A stretch of 64,000 nucleotides of DNA from Excoecaria cochinchinensis (GCA_947683425.1 CANTUQ010000158.1:930001-994000); one strand, 5' to 3'. Positions 1 through 13,085 are shown, counted from the stretch's first letter. Numbers and translations are program-made. The notes: generated by a model not told the origin, from the sequence alone.

Positions 1-3000
1 GATGAAAAATTGACATCATGGCCGAATAGTATCTATATGTGTATCCATGTGTACCATGTAGATTTCAAGAGTTTTATGGCATGAGATGACACATGGATGA
101 AAATTAAATGTATAATGATCAAAATGTATGGAAAAGAATGGAAAAAAATGATGAAATTCCATAAAAAGTATGACTGGTAACTTAAAAATGTGGAAAGTGG
201 AATTTTGATTATCTAGTAATCTGGTAGTCAAGTCTAGTTTAAGATATGATGGCTAGCCATAAGGACATAACACAACGGTGTGAGCATGGCGTCTCACTTA
301 TTATAGGCTAATGACGGTCCTATTCTGTATATTATTCTGTCTTAATACAGTATTGATCTGTATTTTTATTGTTTGTATCAAAGGGGTGGTCCCACAGGGT
401 CCTTCTATTACGTATTAAACCTATAAGGGTGGTCCCAAAGGATCCCTCTATTTTGTATTGAACCTATCAGATGTCTGCTAGTTTTGTACAGGGGGCATTT
501 TGGTAAAAATGAGCTTAAAATGTTTAAGTTGTGATTAAAATGATATTTGCATGAAAATTGGACTTAATTAGAATAAATAAAATATTTTGAGGACATAATG
601 GTAATTTTTACCATAAATAGGTTAATAATGATTAATAAGGGCAAAAATATAATTAATTGGTTAAATATGAAAATTGGTCACTTTTTAGGAACTAAAATGT
701 AATTTGGCATGAAATTGGTAGTATGAGGGCATAACGGTAATTTGCAAGTTAAATAGTGGTTAAAATGGTAAAATGAATGAACTAGTGGCATTTTTATAAT
801 TATTGTAAAGTTTAAGGATTAAATTGTAATTTTGCCATGTTTAGGGACTAAATGGTAAATATGAGGAAGTTAGGGGTAAAATGGTAAATTTACACTTAGT
901 AGGTAAAAAGGGGTTTCAGTTAGGTAAAAAGGATAATTATAAGGGTAATTTTGTAATTTAGATAAAATATAGGGATAAAATGGTAAATTGGTTTAAAAGT
1001 GGTAAAGTAGGGACTAAAAAGTAATTTGGTAAATTATAAAAGGGTAAAGATGGAAATTAGGTATAAAGAAGGGTAAGTTGGTAATTAAGAGTAAATAAAA
1101 GGGTAATTCGGTAAATAAGTGAAAAAAAGGGACGTATATGGAATTATTGGAAAAGATAAGGACATAATTGCATTATTGGAAAAGTTAAGGACCTAAGAGT
1201 AAATATAGCATAGTTAAAGGACCCACATGTAAATATTATATAATGTGAGGACCTAATTAGAATTATGCCATAGTTAAGGGACTTAATTGCAAATATGTAA
1301 TATTACGTGTACTATGTGTATATATGTTCTTAAATGAGTGATTTAATTGGCAATAAGAATATTATTGCATGTTAGATAATGAAATAAGGATAATAATAAG
1401 TTAACTAATGAAATTATTGTAAATAAATGAAGAGTAAAGGGTAAAACTGTAAATTTATGGAAGTCTAGGAACTTAAATATAAATTTGACAATAACGAGGT
1501 ATATGAGAGATTTTAAAGATAACTGATAGGCAAATTAGAATGTTAATTGTATAATTAATTGACAATAAAGAAAAAAAATAATGATATTTATGTTAATATT
1601 AATAGAAATATTACTGTTAAAACTAATATCATGGAAATGGCAATAGTATTAAATGAAAGAAAAATAGATGAGTAATATTAACATTAATAAAAGAATAAGA
1701 ATTCCTTTGGACTAGTAATGGATTATTATTACATAATAGAAATAACGGAGATGTGAATTTAAATCCGTCCAATTTAATTGTAGATAAGAATAGAAATAAA
1801 TAAAGGACATTGTTATAGAACAAACATAAGTATTATAGATTGGATTAATTATCTAAATTATAAAATATGATAATTAATAATATTTATAATATTGTCCGTG
1901 AGAAATTTAGTAATGGGGTCACCTAAGAACGTTAGTAACGGAACTAAAGACATGAAAAAGAGTAGAACTATCTGTAAGTCTTGAAAGTTAATAGTGAAAT
2001 GATAATTATTGACATGATGGTAATTAACAATGTGAGTAATACAGGCACTAGTGTAAAAATAGTACTGTTAGGCATGGTAATAAGGAAATTAAATGTAAAA
2101 TAGTATCGATATATATTTAATCAAATAATGATAATAGAAATTGTATGTAAAGTCAAGAGAATAATGATGTTAAGTCCACAATTAAGTTAGTGGATTAAGT
2201 AATAGTTTTGATAATTCAAGTATATAATATGAAATATAACTGAGTAAAAATTAAGTAAGAAAATAAAGTGAATACATGTTATGTTTATAGTTTTAAAAAA
2301 AATGATTCTGTAAAAGAAATATCAAATATATAAAGAAAATGATAACGGTTAGTGAGTACTGTAAATAACATCGATGATGACTGTTCAATAGATATGTTAG
2401 TAACTGATATTGTACCGAAGTGTAGACTGTAACTGATGTATAAGTTATAAATAAATAATGAAAAACAAATGAATAAGTTAATAAGATAATTACAAATAAT
2501 GTTAATATAATTGGTCATTGAATTAATGGACTGGATATAATAGTATTAATGTTAGAGTTAACAGTACAGATAGTAAGGAATCTGATGACAGCATTAGTAA
2601 TGTTAAAGTATGGTTGTCAAAATAATGAAGAAGGTATAAGATAATTGATTAAAGCAAAAGATTGGTTGGGGCATTAAAAGTGAAGCATAAATTACTTAAG
2701 AGTCTTAAGAATTAATGTTCATATAATATAAATAAAGATATATGCTTGTGTGTGCATGCATGTAGAAATAGTATGGAAAATTTAGGATATGTATCCACCA
2801 CTGGGCATTTAAATGCTAAGCGCATAGTGTGATTACTGCGTACAGATTATAAAAAGATAGGAAGTTTATAGTGGCCAAGGTTCGACAATAGTCGAGATGG
2901 GAAATGAAAGCAAACGTAAGGAGAATTAAACATGGCATGTATACAACTACGATGGATGAACACGAGATTGTACAGAATAAGTATATGAATGGTGTGTTAG

Positions 3001-3101
3001 TGTAATTGTAGAAAAAAAAATTCACTGATTCTGATAAGTGCATTACAGTGTAGTATGGTGACATCTGATATCCTTACTATTTGCTGGTATAGGGTGTTAC
3101 A
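1..3101 (+). repeat. Family F 5' LTR, left part outside the window
   Basis: The stretch matches 5438-8598 almost base for base over its length (offset about 5437, rising through small indels), and ends in GGGTGTTACA, a typical plant Ty3/gypsy LTR end. It is followed by a primer-site-like sequence. It is very AT-rich, with many TGGTAAAT/GGACTAAA-like phrases, and holds no believable gene; the short ORFs seen in it are stop-poor frames of AT-rich DNA. About 2 kb of this LTR should lie left of the window. Confidence 0.8.
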
Positions 3102-3108
3102 TTTTTAT

Positions 3109-3120
3109 TGATATCAGAGA
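3109..3120 (+). other. Primer binding site, initiator-Met tRNA type, degenerate
   Basis: TGATATCAGAGA differs at two positions from TGGTATCAGAGC, the usual primer site complementary to plant initiator-Met tRNA, and sits 7 bp after the LTR end. Confidence 0.6.
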
Positions 3121-3392
3121 AAAAGTTTAGGCGGTCTTAAGATCGGAGATAGTGTGATGAGGACGAAGAGATACCTATACATGCCATGAATAGATATTGA
3201 TGATAGAAGTTATTATAGTAAAGGTATCTGAGGAGACATAAGGATAGCTTAAGTTTACTAAATTGTAAGGGATTGTAAGGTATAATGACTGATGGAAAGT
3301 AAATGGATCTCCTGAATTGAATATCCTCACAGCGTAGTGGTTGTGAGTTATGATTGTGGTACATAAGGAAAGTTTCTGAGGACAAAATTTTT

Positions 3393-3408
3393 ATAAGTGG
3401 GGGAAAAT
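3393..3408 (+). other. Polypurine tract of family F element
   Basis: The run AAGTGGGGGAAAA lies directly before the 3' LTR start TATAATGGCC, where the plus-strand primer of reverse transcription is expected. Confidence 0.6.
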
Positions 3409-6400
3409 TATAATGGCCTGAATACCGGCTTAGTAGTAATCAGTGGATTCTGTAAAGTTTATACTTTGAATTACATATGAAAATATCAATGATTGTGCTC
3501 TAAAAGACAAAAGAGAAGAAAAGTTAATTGTGCTCAGGTTAGCGAAGCCCCTGATGTGTGACTTCCTGAGAACTCGAAAGTAAAAAATATTTTATTAGAT
3601 CATTGGAAAGTACAAGTTATAAGGAATCTGGTGATATAAATTGGAGTGAAAATGAGGTCAAATAAGTCCTAAAAAGTCAAACAGAAGAAAGCCTCTGGTT
3701 CGGTTCAATAGTAACTAAAGGTTTGACCGAACTTTAACTGAATTTTTAAAAATAGTAAATGACCTCTAAAAATTGTTTTAAAGGAAAACATAGACTCTAA
3801 ATAATATTTATGAATTTTTGGTAGTGAAAAATAAAGTTTTCGGTGACATCAAAAAATTGGTGAACCGGTCCGGATAAGGAACTTGATTGAGATGAAATCA
3901 TGGTTAAATGAATTATAAAGAATAAAAATAAGGTCAATGATGAAAAGTGAATCGAACCGATTCAACCAGTAAACCGAACTTGTTAGACCAGTTGACTTTG
4001 GTTTGACTGGTTTGACTAAGATTTGACCAGACTCTAAATAGAGTTATGGACCTAAGAAAAATTATCTGAAAATATGAGTTTTCTTGAAATATTATGGAGA
4101 ATCAAATGGTAAGCAAAAACAAATTTTACGATGAGGCAAAAAATTGAGTTATCGAACTGGTAAGAAATTATCAGACCGAGAAATAGTTTCAAATTGAGCT
4201 GAAATTTTATATGGAGGCTAAATTATATATTTTAAGAATTATGGAACTAAAAATGAGAGAATTTGCACTTAGGAAGTAAGAGAAATTATTTGGATTTGCT
4301 TAATGGGCCTAATTATATAAATGGGCATAGAAGTTGGTTGGACCAAGCCCAACACATCAAAACCACCTATATATACCCCTAAATATGAAAAAATCCTAGA
4401 ACTCTCTCCACCTCTCTTCCACCTCCTCTTGGCCGAATTGTAAGTTTCTCTCTCTTCCATGGTTTCTTCATCTTCTCTTTCATAGATTACACCAAACCAA
4501 AGCTTCCTAAGTAAATTCTAGCCTTTCTTTTCAATGATAATAGCTTCCAAAGCTCATTTGAAGTGAAAGAAGTTGGAGAAAGTTAGTAATAAAGGTTATG
4601 TGCTAAAAATGAGGTAAGCTATTTAGGGTTCCATAATTTTATTTAAAGGTTCCTAATGGAAGTTTTAGATGTGTAGAGTATGTTTATAAATTTATTTTGT
4701 GAAAAGAAAGCAAATTTATGGTGATTTCTTTGATGATTGTATTAAGGCACTTAAGGAAGATAAAGGAGATGGTGTTGTTTCACGGAGCTAAGGCATGAAA
4801 AGCATGCTTAAGACGTGGAGAACAAGAAAATAAGGTTAGTGGATACAATATCCTTCTTTTTTCATGTTAAAAGTATGATTTTTAGTTATGTTTACACTTA
4901 AAGTATGTGAAATATGCATGTTTAATTGAATCAAACTTTATAGTCATGTTTAGGAAGGTTAAAATTGAGATTTTAAATGATCATAAGGAAAATAAATAAA
5001 ACATATATCATGGGCAACATGCAGACCAAATGGTATATATAGGTAAAAATGAGAATTTTATGTGTTTTAACATGATTTAATGATATAACTAGATAAATTA
5101 ACTTGTAATCTAACTAATGGAATGAATTAGAGAAACAAAAATTCACATGATGGATGATGTGTGCTTTGGCCGAATTGGATAAGTGAGTAAAAATGTGATT
5201 TTGAGATGTTTTAGTGCAAACTAATAATACAAATAAGTTAATTGACATGTAATTTACCTAAATGAATGATAAAGATGATGAAAAGAATTTATGATGAATG
5301 ATGAACATGTTGGCCGAATGGATCAATGTATGTAAAGATATGATTTTGATATGTTTTGATGTGGAATAATGGTATAGCTATGATATTTAGCATGTAAATC
5401 ACCTAAATAAATGTTAAAAGTATTGAAAAAAATTAATGATGAAAAATTAACATCATGGCCGAATGGTATGTATATGTGTATCCATATGTACCATGATGAT
5501 TTCATGGGTTTTATGGCATGAGATAACACATGGATGAAAATTAAATGTATAATGATCGAATTGTATTGAAAAGAAAGGAATAAAGTGATGAAATTCTATG
5601 AAAAGAATGACTGGTAACTTAAAAATGTGGATAGTGAAATTTTGATGCCCTATGTAATAATCTGGTAGTCAAGTCTAGTTCGGGATATAATAGCTAGCCA
5701 TAGGGACATAAAACTGCGGGTGTGAGCATGGCGTCTCAATTATTATAGGCCAATGATGGTCCTATTCTGTATATTGTTCTGTCTTAATGCAGTATTGATA
5801 TGTATTTACGTTGTTTGTATCATAGGGGTGGTCCCACGGGGTCCCTCAATTCTGTATTAAACCGATAGGGGTGGTCCCACAGGATCCCTCTATTCTGTAT
5901 TGAACTTATCAGGTTCACGTCTCGTTTATCCTGATTATAGATGTCTGCCAGTTTTGTACGAGGGGCAATTTGGTAAAAATGAGTTTAAAATGTTTAAGTT
6001 GTGATTAAAATTATATTTGCATGAAAAATGGACTTAATTAGAATAAATAAAAAGTTTTGAGGATATAATGGTAATTTTGACTATAAATAGGTTAATAAAG
6101 GTTAATAAGGGCAAAAATATAATTAATTGGTTAAATATGAAAACAGGTCACTTTTTAGGAGCTAAAATATAATTTGGCATGAAATTGGTAGTATGAAGGC
6201 ATAACGGTAATTTGCATGTTAAATAATGGTTAAAAAGGTAAAATGAATGAACTAATGGCATTTTTCTAATTTTGGTAAAGTTTAAGGATTAAATTATATT
6301 TTTGCCATGTTTAGGGACTAAATAGTAAATATGAGGAAGTTAGGGGTAAAATGGTAAATTTACACTTAGTAGGTAAAAAGGGGTTTACGTTAGGTAAAAA

Positions 6401-8598
6401 GGGTAATCATAATGGTAATTTTGCAATTTAGACAAAATATAGGGATAAAATAGTAAAATGGTATAAAAGTGGTAAAGTAGGGACTAAAATGTAATTTCGT
6501 AAATTATAAAAGGGTAAAGATGGAAATTAAATATAGAAAAGGGTAAATTGGTAAGTAAGAGTAAATAAAAGGGTAATTCGGTAAATAAGTGAAAAGAAGG
6601 GATGTATATGAAATTATTGGAAAATATAAGGACATAATTGAAATTATTGGAAAAGTTGAGGACCTAAGAGTAAATATAGTATAATTAAAGGACCTTGATG
6701 TAAATATTATATAATGTGAGGATCTAAATGTAATTATACCATAGTTAAGGGACTTAATTGCAAATATGTAATTTTACGTGTACTATGTATGTATATGTTC
6801 TTAAATGAGTGGTTTGATTGACATTAAAAATATTATTGCATGTTAGATAATGAAATAACGATAATAATAAGTTAACTAATAAAATTATTGTAAATAAATG
6901 AAAAGTAAAGGGTAAAACTGTAAATTGATGGAAGTCTAGGAACTTAAATATAAATTTGACAATAACGAGGTATATGAGAGATTTTAAAGATAATTGATAG
7001 GTAAATTAGAATGTTAATTGTATAATTAATTGACAATAGAGAAAAAAAATAATGATATTTATGTTAATATTAATAGAAATATTACAGTTAAAACTAATAT
7101 CATGGAAATGGCAATAGTATAAAATAAAAGAAAAATAGATGAGTAATATTAACATTAATAAAAGAATAAGAATGCCTTTGGACTAGTAAACGATTATTAT
7201 TACTTAATAGAAATAACCGAGATATGGATTTAAATCCGTCTAATTTAATTGTAGATAAAAATATAAATATGTAAAAGAAATTATTATAGAACTGATATAA
7301 GTTTATAGATTGGATTAATTATCTAAAGTATAAAATATAATAATTAATAATTTTTATAATATTGTATGTGAAAAATTTAGTAATGGGCTCAAGTAAAAAC
7401 GTTAGTAACGGAACTAAAGACATGACAAAGAGTAGAACTGTCCGTAAGTGTTGAAAGTTAATAGTGAAATGATAATTATTGAGATGATGGTAAATTAATA
7501 ATGTGAGTAATCCAGGTACTGTTGTAAAAATAGAACTGTTAGACATGGTAATAAGGAAATTAAATGTAAAATAGTATCGATAGATATTTAATCAAATAAT
7601 GATAATAGAAATAGTATGTAAAGTCAAGAGAATAATGATGTTAAGTCCACAATTAAGTTAGTGGATGAAATAATAGTTTTGATAATTCAAGTATATAATA
7701 TGAAATATAACAGAGTAAAAATTAAGTAGGAAAATAAAGTAAATACATGTTATGTTTATAGTTTTTAAAAAATGATTCTTTAAAAGAAATATCAAAGATA
7801 TAAAGAAAATGATAACAGTTAATCAGTACCGTAAATAACATCGATGATGACTGTTCAATAGATATGTCAGTAATTGAAATTGTACCCAAGTATAGGCTGT
7901 AACTGATGTATAAGTTATAAACTAATAATGACAAACAAATGAATAAGTTAATAAGATAATTACAAATAATGTTAATATAACTGGTCATTGAATTAACGGA
8001 CTGAATATGATAGTATTAATGTTAGAGTTAACAGTACATATAGTAAGGAATCTGATAATAATATTAGTAATGTTAAAGTATGGTTGTCAAAATAATGAAG
8101 AAGGTATAAGATAATTGATTAAAGCAAAAGATTGGTGCGGACATTAAAAGTAAAGCATAAATTACTTAAGAGTCTTAGGAATTAATGTTCATATAATAGA
8201 AATAAAGATATACGCTTGTGTGTGCATGCATGTAGATATAGTATGAAAAATTTATGATATGTATCAACCACTGGTCATTTAAATTCTTAGCGCGTACTGT
8301 GATTACTCTGTGCAAGTTATAGAAAGATAGGAAGTTTATAGTGGCCGAGGTTCGACGACAGTCGAGATGGGAATTGAAAGCAAAGGTAAGGAGAATTAAG
8401 CCTGGCATGTATACAACAACGATGGATGAACACGAGATTTTACGAAATAAGTATATGAATGGTGTGTTAGTGTAATTGTTATGTTATTGTATATGTTTGT
8501 GATTGTAGAAAAAAAAATTCACTGATTCTGATAAGTGCGTTACATTGTAGTGTGGTGACATTCGATATCCGTACCATTTGCGGGTATAGGGTATTAAA
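3409..8598 (+). repeat. Family F 3' LTR, about 5.19 kb
   Basis: It starts TATAATGGCCTGAATAC (other copies start TGTAATGGCC) and ends GGGTATTAAA (the sister LTR ends GGGTGTTACA). Its second part repeats 1-3101. Its first 2.9 kb is found again in reverse orientation at 44228-47127 and 53481-56379, and a smaller piece at 62650-63186. It has a promoter near 4370 followed by leader-like sequence. At about 5.2 kb it is long even for Tekay/Del-type LTRs. No gene is seen inside it. Confidence 0.8.
4368..4375 (+). promoter_or_regulatory. Predicted TATA box of the F LTR
   Basis: TATATATA is preceded by TGGGCC, TGGGCA and AAGCCCA phrases (4303-4353) and followed about 30 bp later by a CT-rich leader (from about 4400). 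The minus-strand F copies have CTATATAAAC at the matching place (46151-46160), so a TATA-like site is kept. Confidence 0.5.
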
Positions 8599-8604
8599 GT
8601 CAAT

Positions 8605-9290
8605 GTTGATTGTTTATTTAAACTCGTTACCATCGCTGTCTATCAGAATCTCTGCTCCCTTGGATAATAATCTCTTAAGAACAAAATGACCTTCCCATGT
8701 TGGCTTGAATTTACTCCGTGTGTTTGGAATACCTAGTCACATTTGCTTGAAGACTAAATGTCCCTCTTTCAGCGGTTTCCTTATAACTTTGTTCTCGAAT
8801 GACCTAGCAAGCCTTTTCTAATAGACTTGGTTGTGATAGTAAGCTCGTAACCTGTTCTCATCTAACATATTCAGCCGCTATAATCATTGTTGCACCCAAT
8901 TATTTTCTAGAATCTGGGCTTTCATGACTACCCTTGAAGACTTGAGCTCCACTTTAACTGGAAATACTGCTTCCATCCCATATTCCAAGGGATAAGGCGT
9001 GGCTCCTGTAGAAGTTTCGACGGTGGTTCTCTAGCCCCAAAGTGCAAAAGGCAACTTCTCTGCCCAATCCTTATAGTTCTGAACCATCTTGGCCAAGATC
9101 TTCTTGATATTCTTGTTAGTAGCTTCTACTACCCCATTGGCTTGAGGGTGATATGAAGAGGACTTGTGATGCTCAAGGCCATACTTCTAGAGTAGCTTCT
9201 TGGTTTCAGCCATGAATTTTACCCCGTTATCAGACACAACGTGATGTGAGAGACCATATCAAATTATTCTCAATGAACTTGGCCATATCT
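8605..9290 (-). pseudogene. Integrase C-terminal part, Ty3/gypsy pol relic
   Basis: The minus strand translates into recognisable integrase: SDNGVKFMAETKKLL, then a stop, then HHKSSSYHPQANGVVEATNK, KIL.KMVQNYKDWAEKLPFA, and TSTGATPYPLEYGMEAVFPV, ending in a region like the chromatin-proximal tail (KFKPTWEGHFVLKRLL). The SYHPQANG..EA.N block is the end of the integrase catalytic core with its last Glu. Several in-frame stops break it (for example after ALWG, near WVQQ, and after NQVY). It is joined to reverse transcriptase sequence across a T-rich patch at 9300-9365, so everything between has been deleted. Non-functional. Confidence 0.85.
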
Positions 9291-9364
9291 ACATATCAAT
9301 TTCTTCCTTTCCTTTTTTTCGATTTTTTTTTTAGACAAGCATTGTTCAAATCCTGATACTTTAC

Positions 9365-9956
9365 AGATGCACGCACTTCTCTTATTGACTATTGGGACAA
9401 CACTAACCAATCAAGTCGGGTGTTGTACTTCAATAAGAAAATTTGCCTCATTGTGGATCTCTTTTTTAACCTTTTCAACCCATTCTGGCCTGAGTCTTTT
9501 GAGCTTTTGTCTGACTGTTCAATAATCGGGGTATGTCGGGATAGCGTGTTCGGTGATTTTACGATCAACTCTTGGCATGTCTTCGTAGGTCCAGGCAAAG
9601 ATTTTTTCATTTTTTTCTTTTTTTTTTATTCTTTCAAATTTTAATCTCTCTTGAGGAGTTAAATTAGATGCTATCAAGATTTCCTTTAGGTTTTCCGAAG
9701 TTTTGAGATTAAACAGAGTAACATCAATTGAATCAATGTCAAATATGAATGATTCATAATCATGATTATGCATAGTGAAATTATAAGAAACATCACACAA
9801 ATAAGCAAAACCATTTATTTTATTAATGAAACTAGAATTGAAAGCATCATTATCAAATAGTTCAAGAACAAAAAGAATATCTAAATAACTATCATCTTCC
9901 TTTCTCACCAACATAGATGTTGTAGTTGATAGTTCGTTTTCATCCTTAGGAACCAT
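9365..9956 (-). pseudogene. Start of reverse transcriptase region, Tat-like pol relic
   Basis: The minus-strand frame opened by the Met at 9956 runs 145 codons and ends in KIFAWTYEDMPRVDRK...IPTYPDY, the conserved linker and start of reverse transcriptase in Tat/Athila-type elements. After a TGA at about 9519 the same frame continues TVRQKLKRLRPEWVEKVKKE, IHNEANFLIEVQHPT, a second stop, then LVSVVPIVNK: clearly reverse transcriptase that has acquired stops. It breaks off near 9365, before the catalytic YxDD region. Upstream of the Met the frame joins the gag relic across two stops, so gag and pol were once one frame. Confidence 0.85.
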
Positions 9957-9977
9957 CTTCCCTTCCTACTTAGGCAC

Positions 9978-10652
9978 TTAATCTATCTTACTCTTGCAAT
10001 TGTCTGTGGTATGCCCGATGTGCTGGTGGAAGGACCAATACTGATCCGCCTTGTGATTAGGCTGTCCCTGGTTTCTGGCGGGCCTAGTTAACAATGGCTG
10101 TAACATCCCCTCCTTCATTAGCCTCTTGAGGACCCAAGATAAGGATTTGCCCAAATTAAAATAATGCCTTTGATTCATTATCGTGGTTGGCACTTCTGCT
10201 ATCTTAGCATTGCCCTTACTGTTGTTGTGGATACCTGAGCTTTCATTTTTTAGAGTATGCATCATCATGGGGTCTCCACCCTCTTCACTCACAATGTTAT
10301 ATTCTAGAGTAAGCCTCCTATTTCCTTCTTGATCAATTGGTGAGTCAAGTGGCACCTTGCCTCCAGGCTTGGAAGTAAATGAAAGCACCGCGGCTGTTGC
10401 TGTATGAGCCTTCTTAACCGTGGCCAATTCAACTTGGTTAAGAGTAGTAGCCATAAGCTGAGCTTGAAGAATGAGTGCCATGGCATCCATTCTTTCCTTA
10501 ATCATGGCTAACAACCTTTTTTCATGCTCTTCGAACCTTCTATCCATCTCTTGGGCAATTAGAGCATGAGTCTCTTCAGTCTGTTGCGAAGGGTCAGCCA
10601 TTTCTAATGCTTGCGAACATTCTGGTAAGGATGCTAGATCTCTGTGAACCAA
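9978..10652 (-). pseudogene. Gag relic of Tat-like element B1
   Basis: A 224-codon frame. A likely native start is the Met of MADPSQQTEE about 18 codons in. Residues about 28-70 (LIAQEMDRRFEEHEKRLLAM) form a charged coiled coil also seen in the gag at 17311-18207. The C-terminal part (FNLGKSLSWVLKRLMKEGML, then ADQYWSFHQHIGHTTDNC) matches the end of Tat-type gag, where Y-C-x-F-H normally stands; here Cys is replaced by Trp. The central capsid block with the FDGT-DP motif, present in the other gag, is missing, so gag has an internal deletion. Role when intact: capsid protein that packages element RNA in the cytoplasm. Confidence 0.8.
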
Positions 10653-11779
10653 CCTGAACTCTGATTGCTCTTTAGAAAACTATCGGGATCCCTAAACCAC
10701 CCAAGGAAATGGTATACTATTGCCGAAAATGTCAATGGGTTAGAATGACGCATGGAAAAATTTATGTATAGGATGACATGTACATGTAAAATTATATGCA
10801 CAGAATAGAATGTACACACATGAAGGAAATGTATATGTGTTTTTTTTTTTACAAGCATGAATGGCATATAATGAATGATCAAGCTATGCAAATGGTCATC
10901 GATGACTGAAAGATCTAGAGATTACAATGATACATGTGATGCATGGAAAAAATTATACACATGATGATATGTACATGTGAAAATAAATATGCAAACAAAA
11001 GGATATACACATACATGAAGGAAAATAATTTTATTATATTTTACTTGCATGAATGACACGTAATGCATGAGCATGCTGTGCAACATTCACAACCATATGC
11101 AAGCAAGTAGATCCTTCTAACCTTATCACTCCCACACACGAGGTCGTGCGGTCTCTTTCCTAGGTGGGCTTGATCCATGAGTTAACGGGGAACCCAATGG
11201 ACGTGTATGCTGTATGATGGAAAAGTTGCACCATAACATCTCTTAACTAATGTGCATACATATGGCTTTTGATCATTGTGTATTTAGGCAATCCGAATAA
11301 ATCGACATGGGCCTATCGGGGCATGAAAGCCTTTTATTAGGTGATAAACCAATCTATCTGGGTTTGTCCAGTACATAGTGATCCATACAACAAGCATGGT
11401 ATTATGGTTCATACCACTTAGGGGAAGTATCTATTTTCATTACATGAGCTTTGGCTAGGGTGATGATACTTTAGGTCTACCCAAGCATGGTACCTGCTGA
11501 CGGGTCTAGCTCATCACGAGCATAATGATCAATCGAGTCTCCGTTTAATATACCGTGATGGTACGAGGCTTGGGCTGGTGATTATTCTTAACACTTCCCT
11601 ACATTGAGTGAATGTAGGGTCGTGCTTCGGGAACCCACAGGGGCTGAGAGAGGGTGCAAACTAGCATAGATCTAAGGCTCTGGTGATATGTAATGCAATT
11701 TCGAAAAAGGATGAAATTTGAAATTAAAACTTAATCATATGTTTTAAACAAGGTATTTTCAAAGCGAAGTCTCATATTA
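10653..11779 (-). other. Untranslated leader of element B1
   Basis: Between primer site and gag on the minus strand; no ORF of note. The half nearest the primer site (about 11090-11779) is clearly related to 18320-19017 in element T: both carry AAGCAA-TAGATCCTTC, GGTCTCTTTCC, GGGAACCCAATGGACG and CATGAGCTTTGG in the same order. Leader homology between the two Tat-like elements suggests a packaging or translation role. Confidence 0.6.
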
Positions 11780-11798
11780 GTCCTCAGTGGAGTTGCCA
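11780..11798 (-). other. Primer binding site, Arg-tRNA type (Tat/Ogre)
   Basis: On the minus strand TGGCAACTCCACTGAGGAC follows the LTR end GGCATGCGTCA after the bases CAG. It resembles the TGGCGACTC...GGGGA site known for Tat/Ogre elements. Confidence 0.7.
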
Positions 11799-11895
11799 CT
11801 GTGACGCATGCCGAACCCCTAGAGGCCTCGAAGACTGACTTTTAAGGTATTCAAGAGAGGTTCATAAGACTTGCAAAAAAATGCAAGGCTGTCTA

Positions 11896-12270
11896 TTTTG
11901 GGCAACAAGGAAGTGTTTTGGAGTCTCCATCTAATAAAACATTGAGAAAAGTCATCCAGCTTCACTGAGCCTAAGACAATGCATGTGTGTTTATTTTGGG
12001 CAATCAGAGATATTTTGAAATCCTCCTTCTAATAAAACATTGGAAAGATTCATCTAATCTCGTGAAGCCTAAGACGATGCATATATGTCTATTTTGGGCA
12101 AGTCAGAAATATTTCGGAGTCCCCAGCCCAATAGAATATTGGGAAGGTTTGTCTAACCTCATGGAGCTTAAGACAATGCAACTTGGACCTATTTTGGGCA
12201 ACAAGAGATATTTTGGAATTCCCTTTCCAATAGAATATTTGAAAGGTTCATCTAACCTTGTTGAACCTGA
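11896..12270. repeat. 98-bp tandem repeats in the B LTR
   Basis: The phrase TTTTGGGCAA recurs at about 11896, 11994, 12092 and 12192, each followed by GGAGTC/AAATCC-, AATA.AACATTG- and GCCTAAGAC-like segments. A 108-codon ORF over the repeat is a by-product. Related blocks occur at 15740-16090 (inverted) and 63290-63525. Confidence 0.75.
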
Positions 12271-13008
12271 GACCAGAGATGGTTCGAGACTTTCCAAATT
12301 ATTCATACCTTGATTAAATTATAATTGAGTTTTGAATTTAAACTTTCATTCCTTTTCTCATACATTTTAATGCAAATATTAGAGCGCATATCAATCACCT
12401 TGTGAAAGCGGCAAATAAAAGTAAATTAAATATAAAGTAAATAAAAGCACAATAATTTACAATAAATCTAGGGATGGAATACAACCCCCACTGTAAATGA
12501 AATGTAAAGTATACATAAAACGGGGTATTTATTACGGATGAGGACATTGGTCGTCGCATGCTACTTAAGAGAAAAAGTGTTAAATGTGACGGTTTATTTG
12601 GATGGAAAAACTAAGACATTGGTCCCATTTATATTAAAAAAATCCAAATTAATTAATATAAATATTTTTGTAATTTTCTTTTTAACGTGCACAAAAATAA
12701 ATAATTTTATTAGAAATTACATGTCAAAATAACTGAAAAAGCCAAATAAATAAAATAATACAAATAATAAAAATAATGAGTTAGGCCAAACAAGTCTCCT
12801 GGATCTCTCCATTTGCTCGTGAGAATGCCCAAGCAAGGAAAACAAGTATTGGAATCAAAACAAACACAAGTGAGATCATTGTTAATAATTAAATAAATTA
12901 TCAATAAAAAAATAAACAAAAAGATGAATAAAATAAAATGGAATAAAATACATCATATATGACAAAGGAATTAAATGAATGATGAAACAAATAAAATAAC
13001 ATATCAAT

Positions 13009-13011
<3 letters not shown>

Positions 13012-13051
<40 letters not shown>

Positions 13052-13085
13052 CAATAATGATGATGATGATGATGATGATGATGAG
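13012..13085. repeat. AAT and GAT microsatellites
   Basis: About 13 AAT units followed, after a short break, by nine or so GAT units. Comparable AAT tracts sit in the T LTRs. Confidence 0.9.

Larger units (their letters stand above)
3102..3408 (+). other. Family F internal domain, only 307 bp
   Basis: This lies between the end of one F LTR and the start of the next. It opens with a primer-site-like sequence and closes with a G-rich purine tract, so both replication signals of an LTR element are present. No gag or pol can be read in any frame. The segment TCTGAGGACAAAATTTTTAT near 3374-3393 resembles the TTTCGAGGACGAAATTC phrase found just upstream of the 3' LTR in Tekay/Del-type elements (compare the minus strand at 30231-30270). 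Either a deleted element or a non-autonomous one. Confidence 0.65.
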
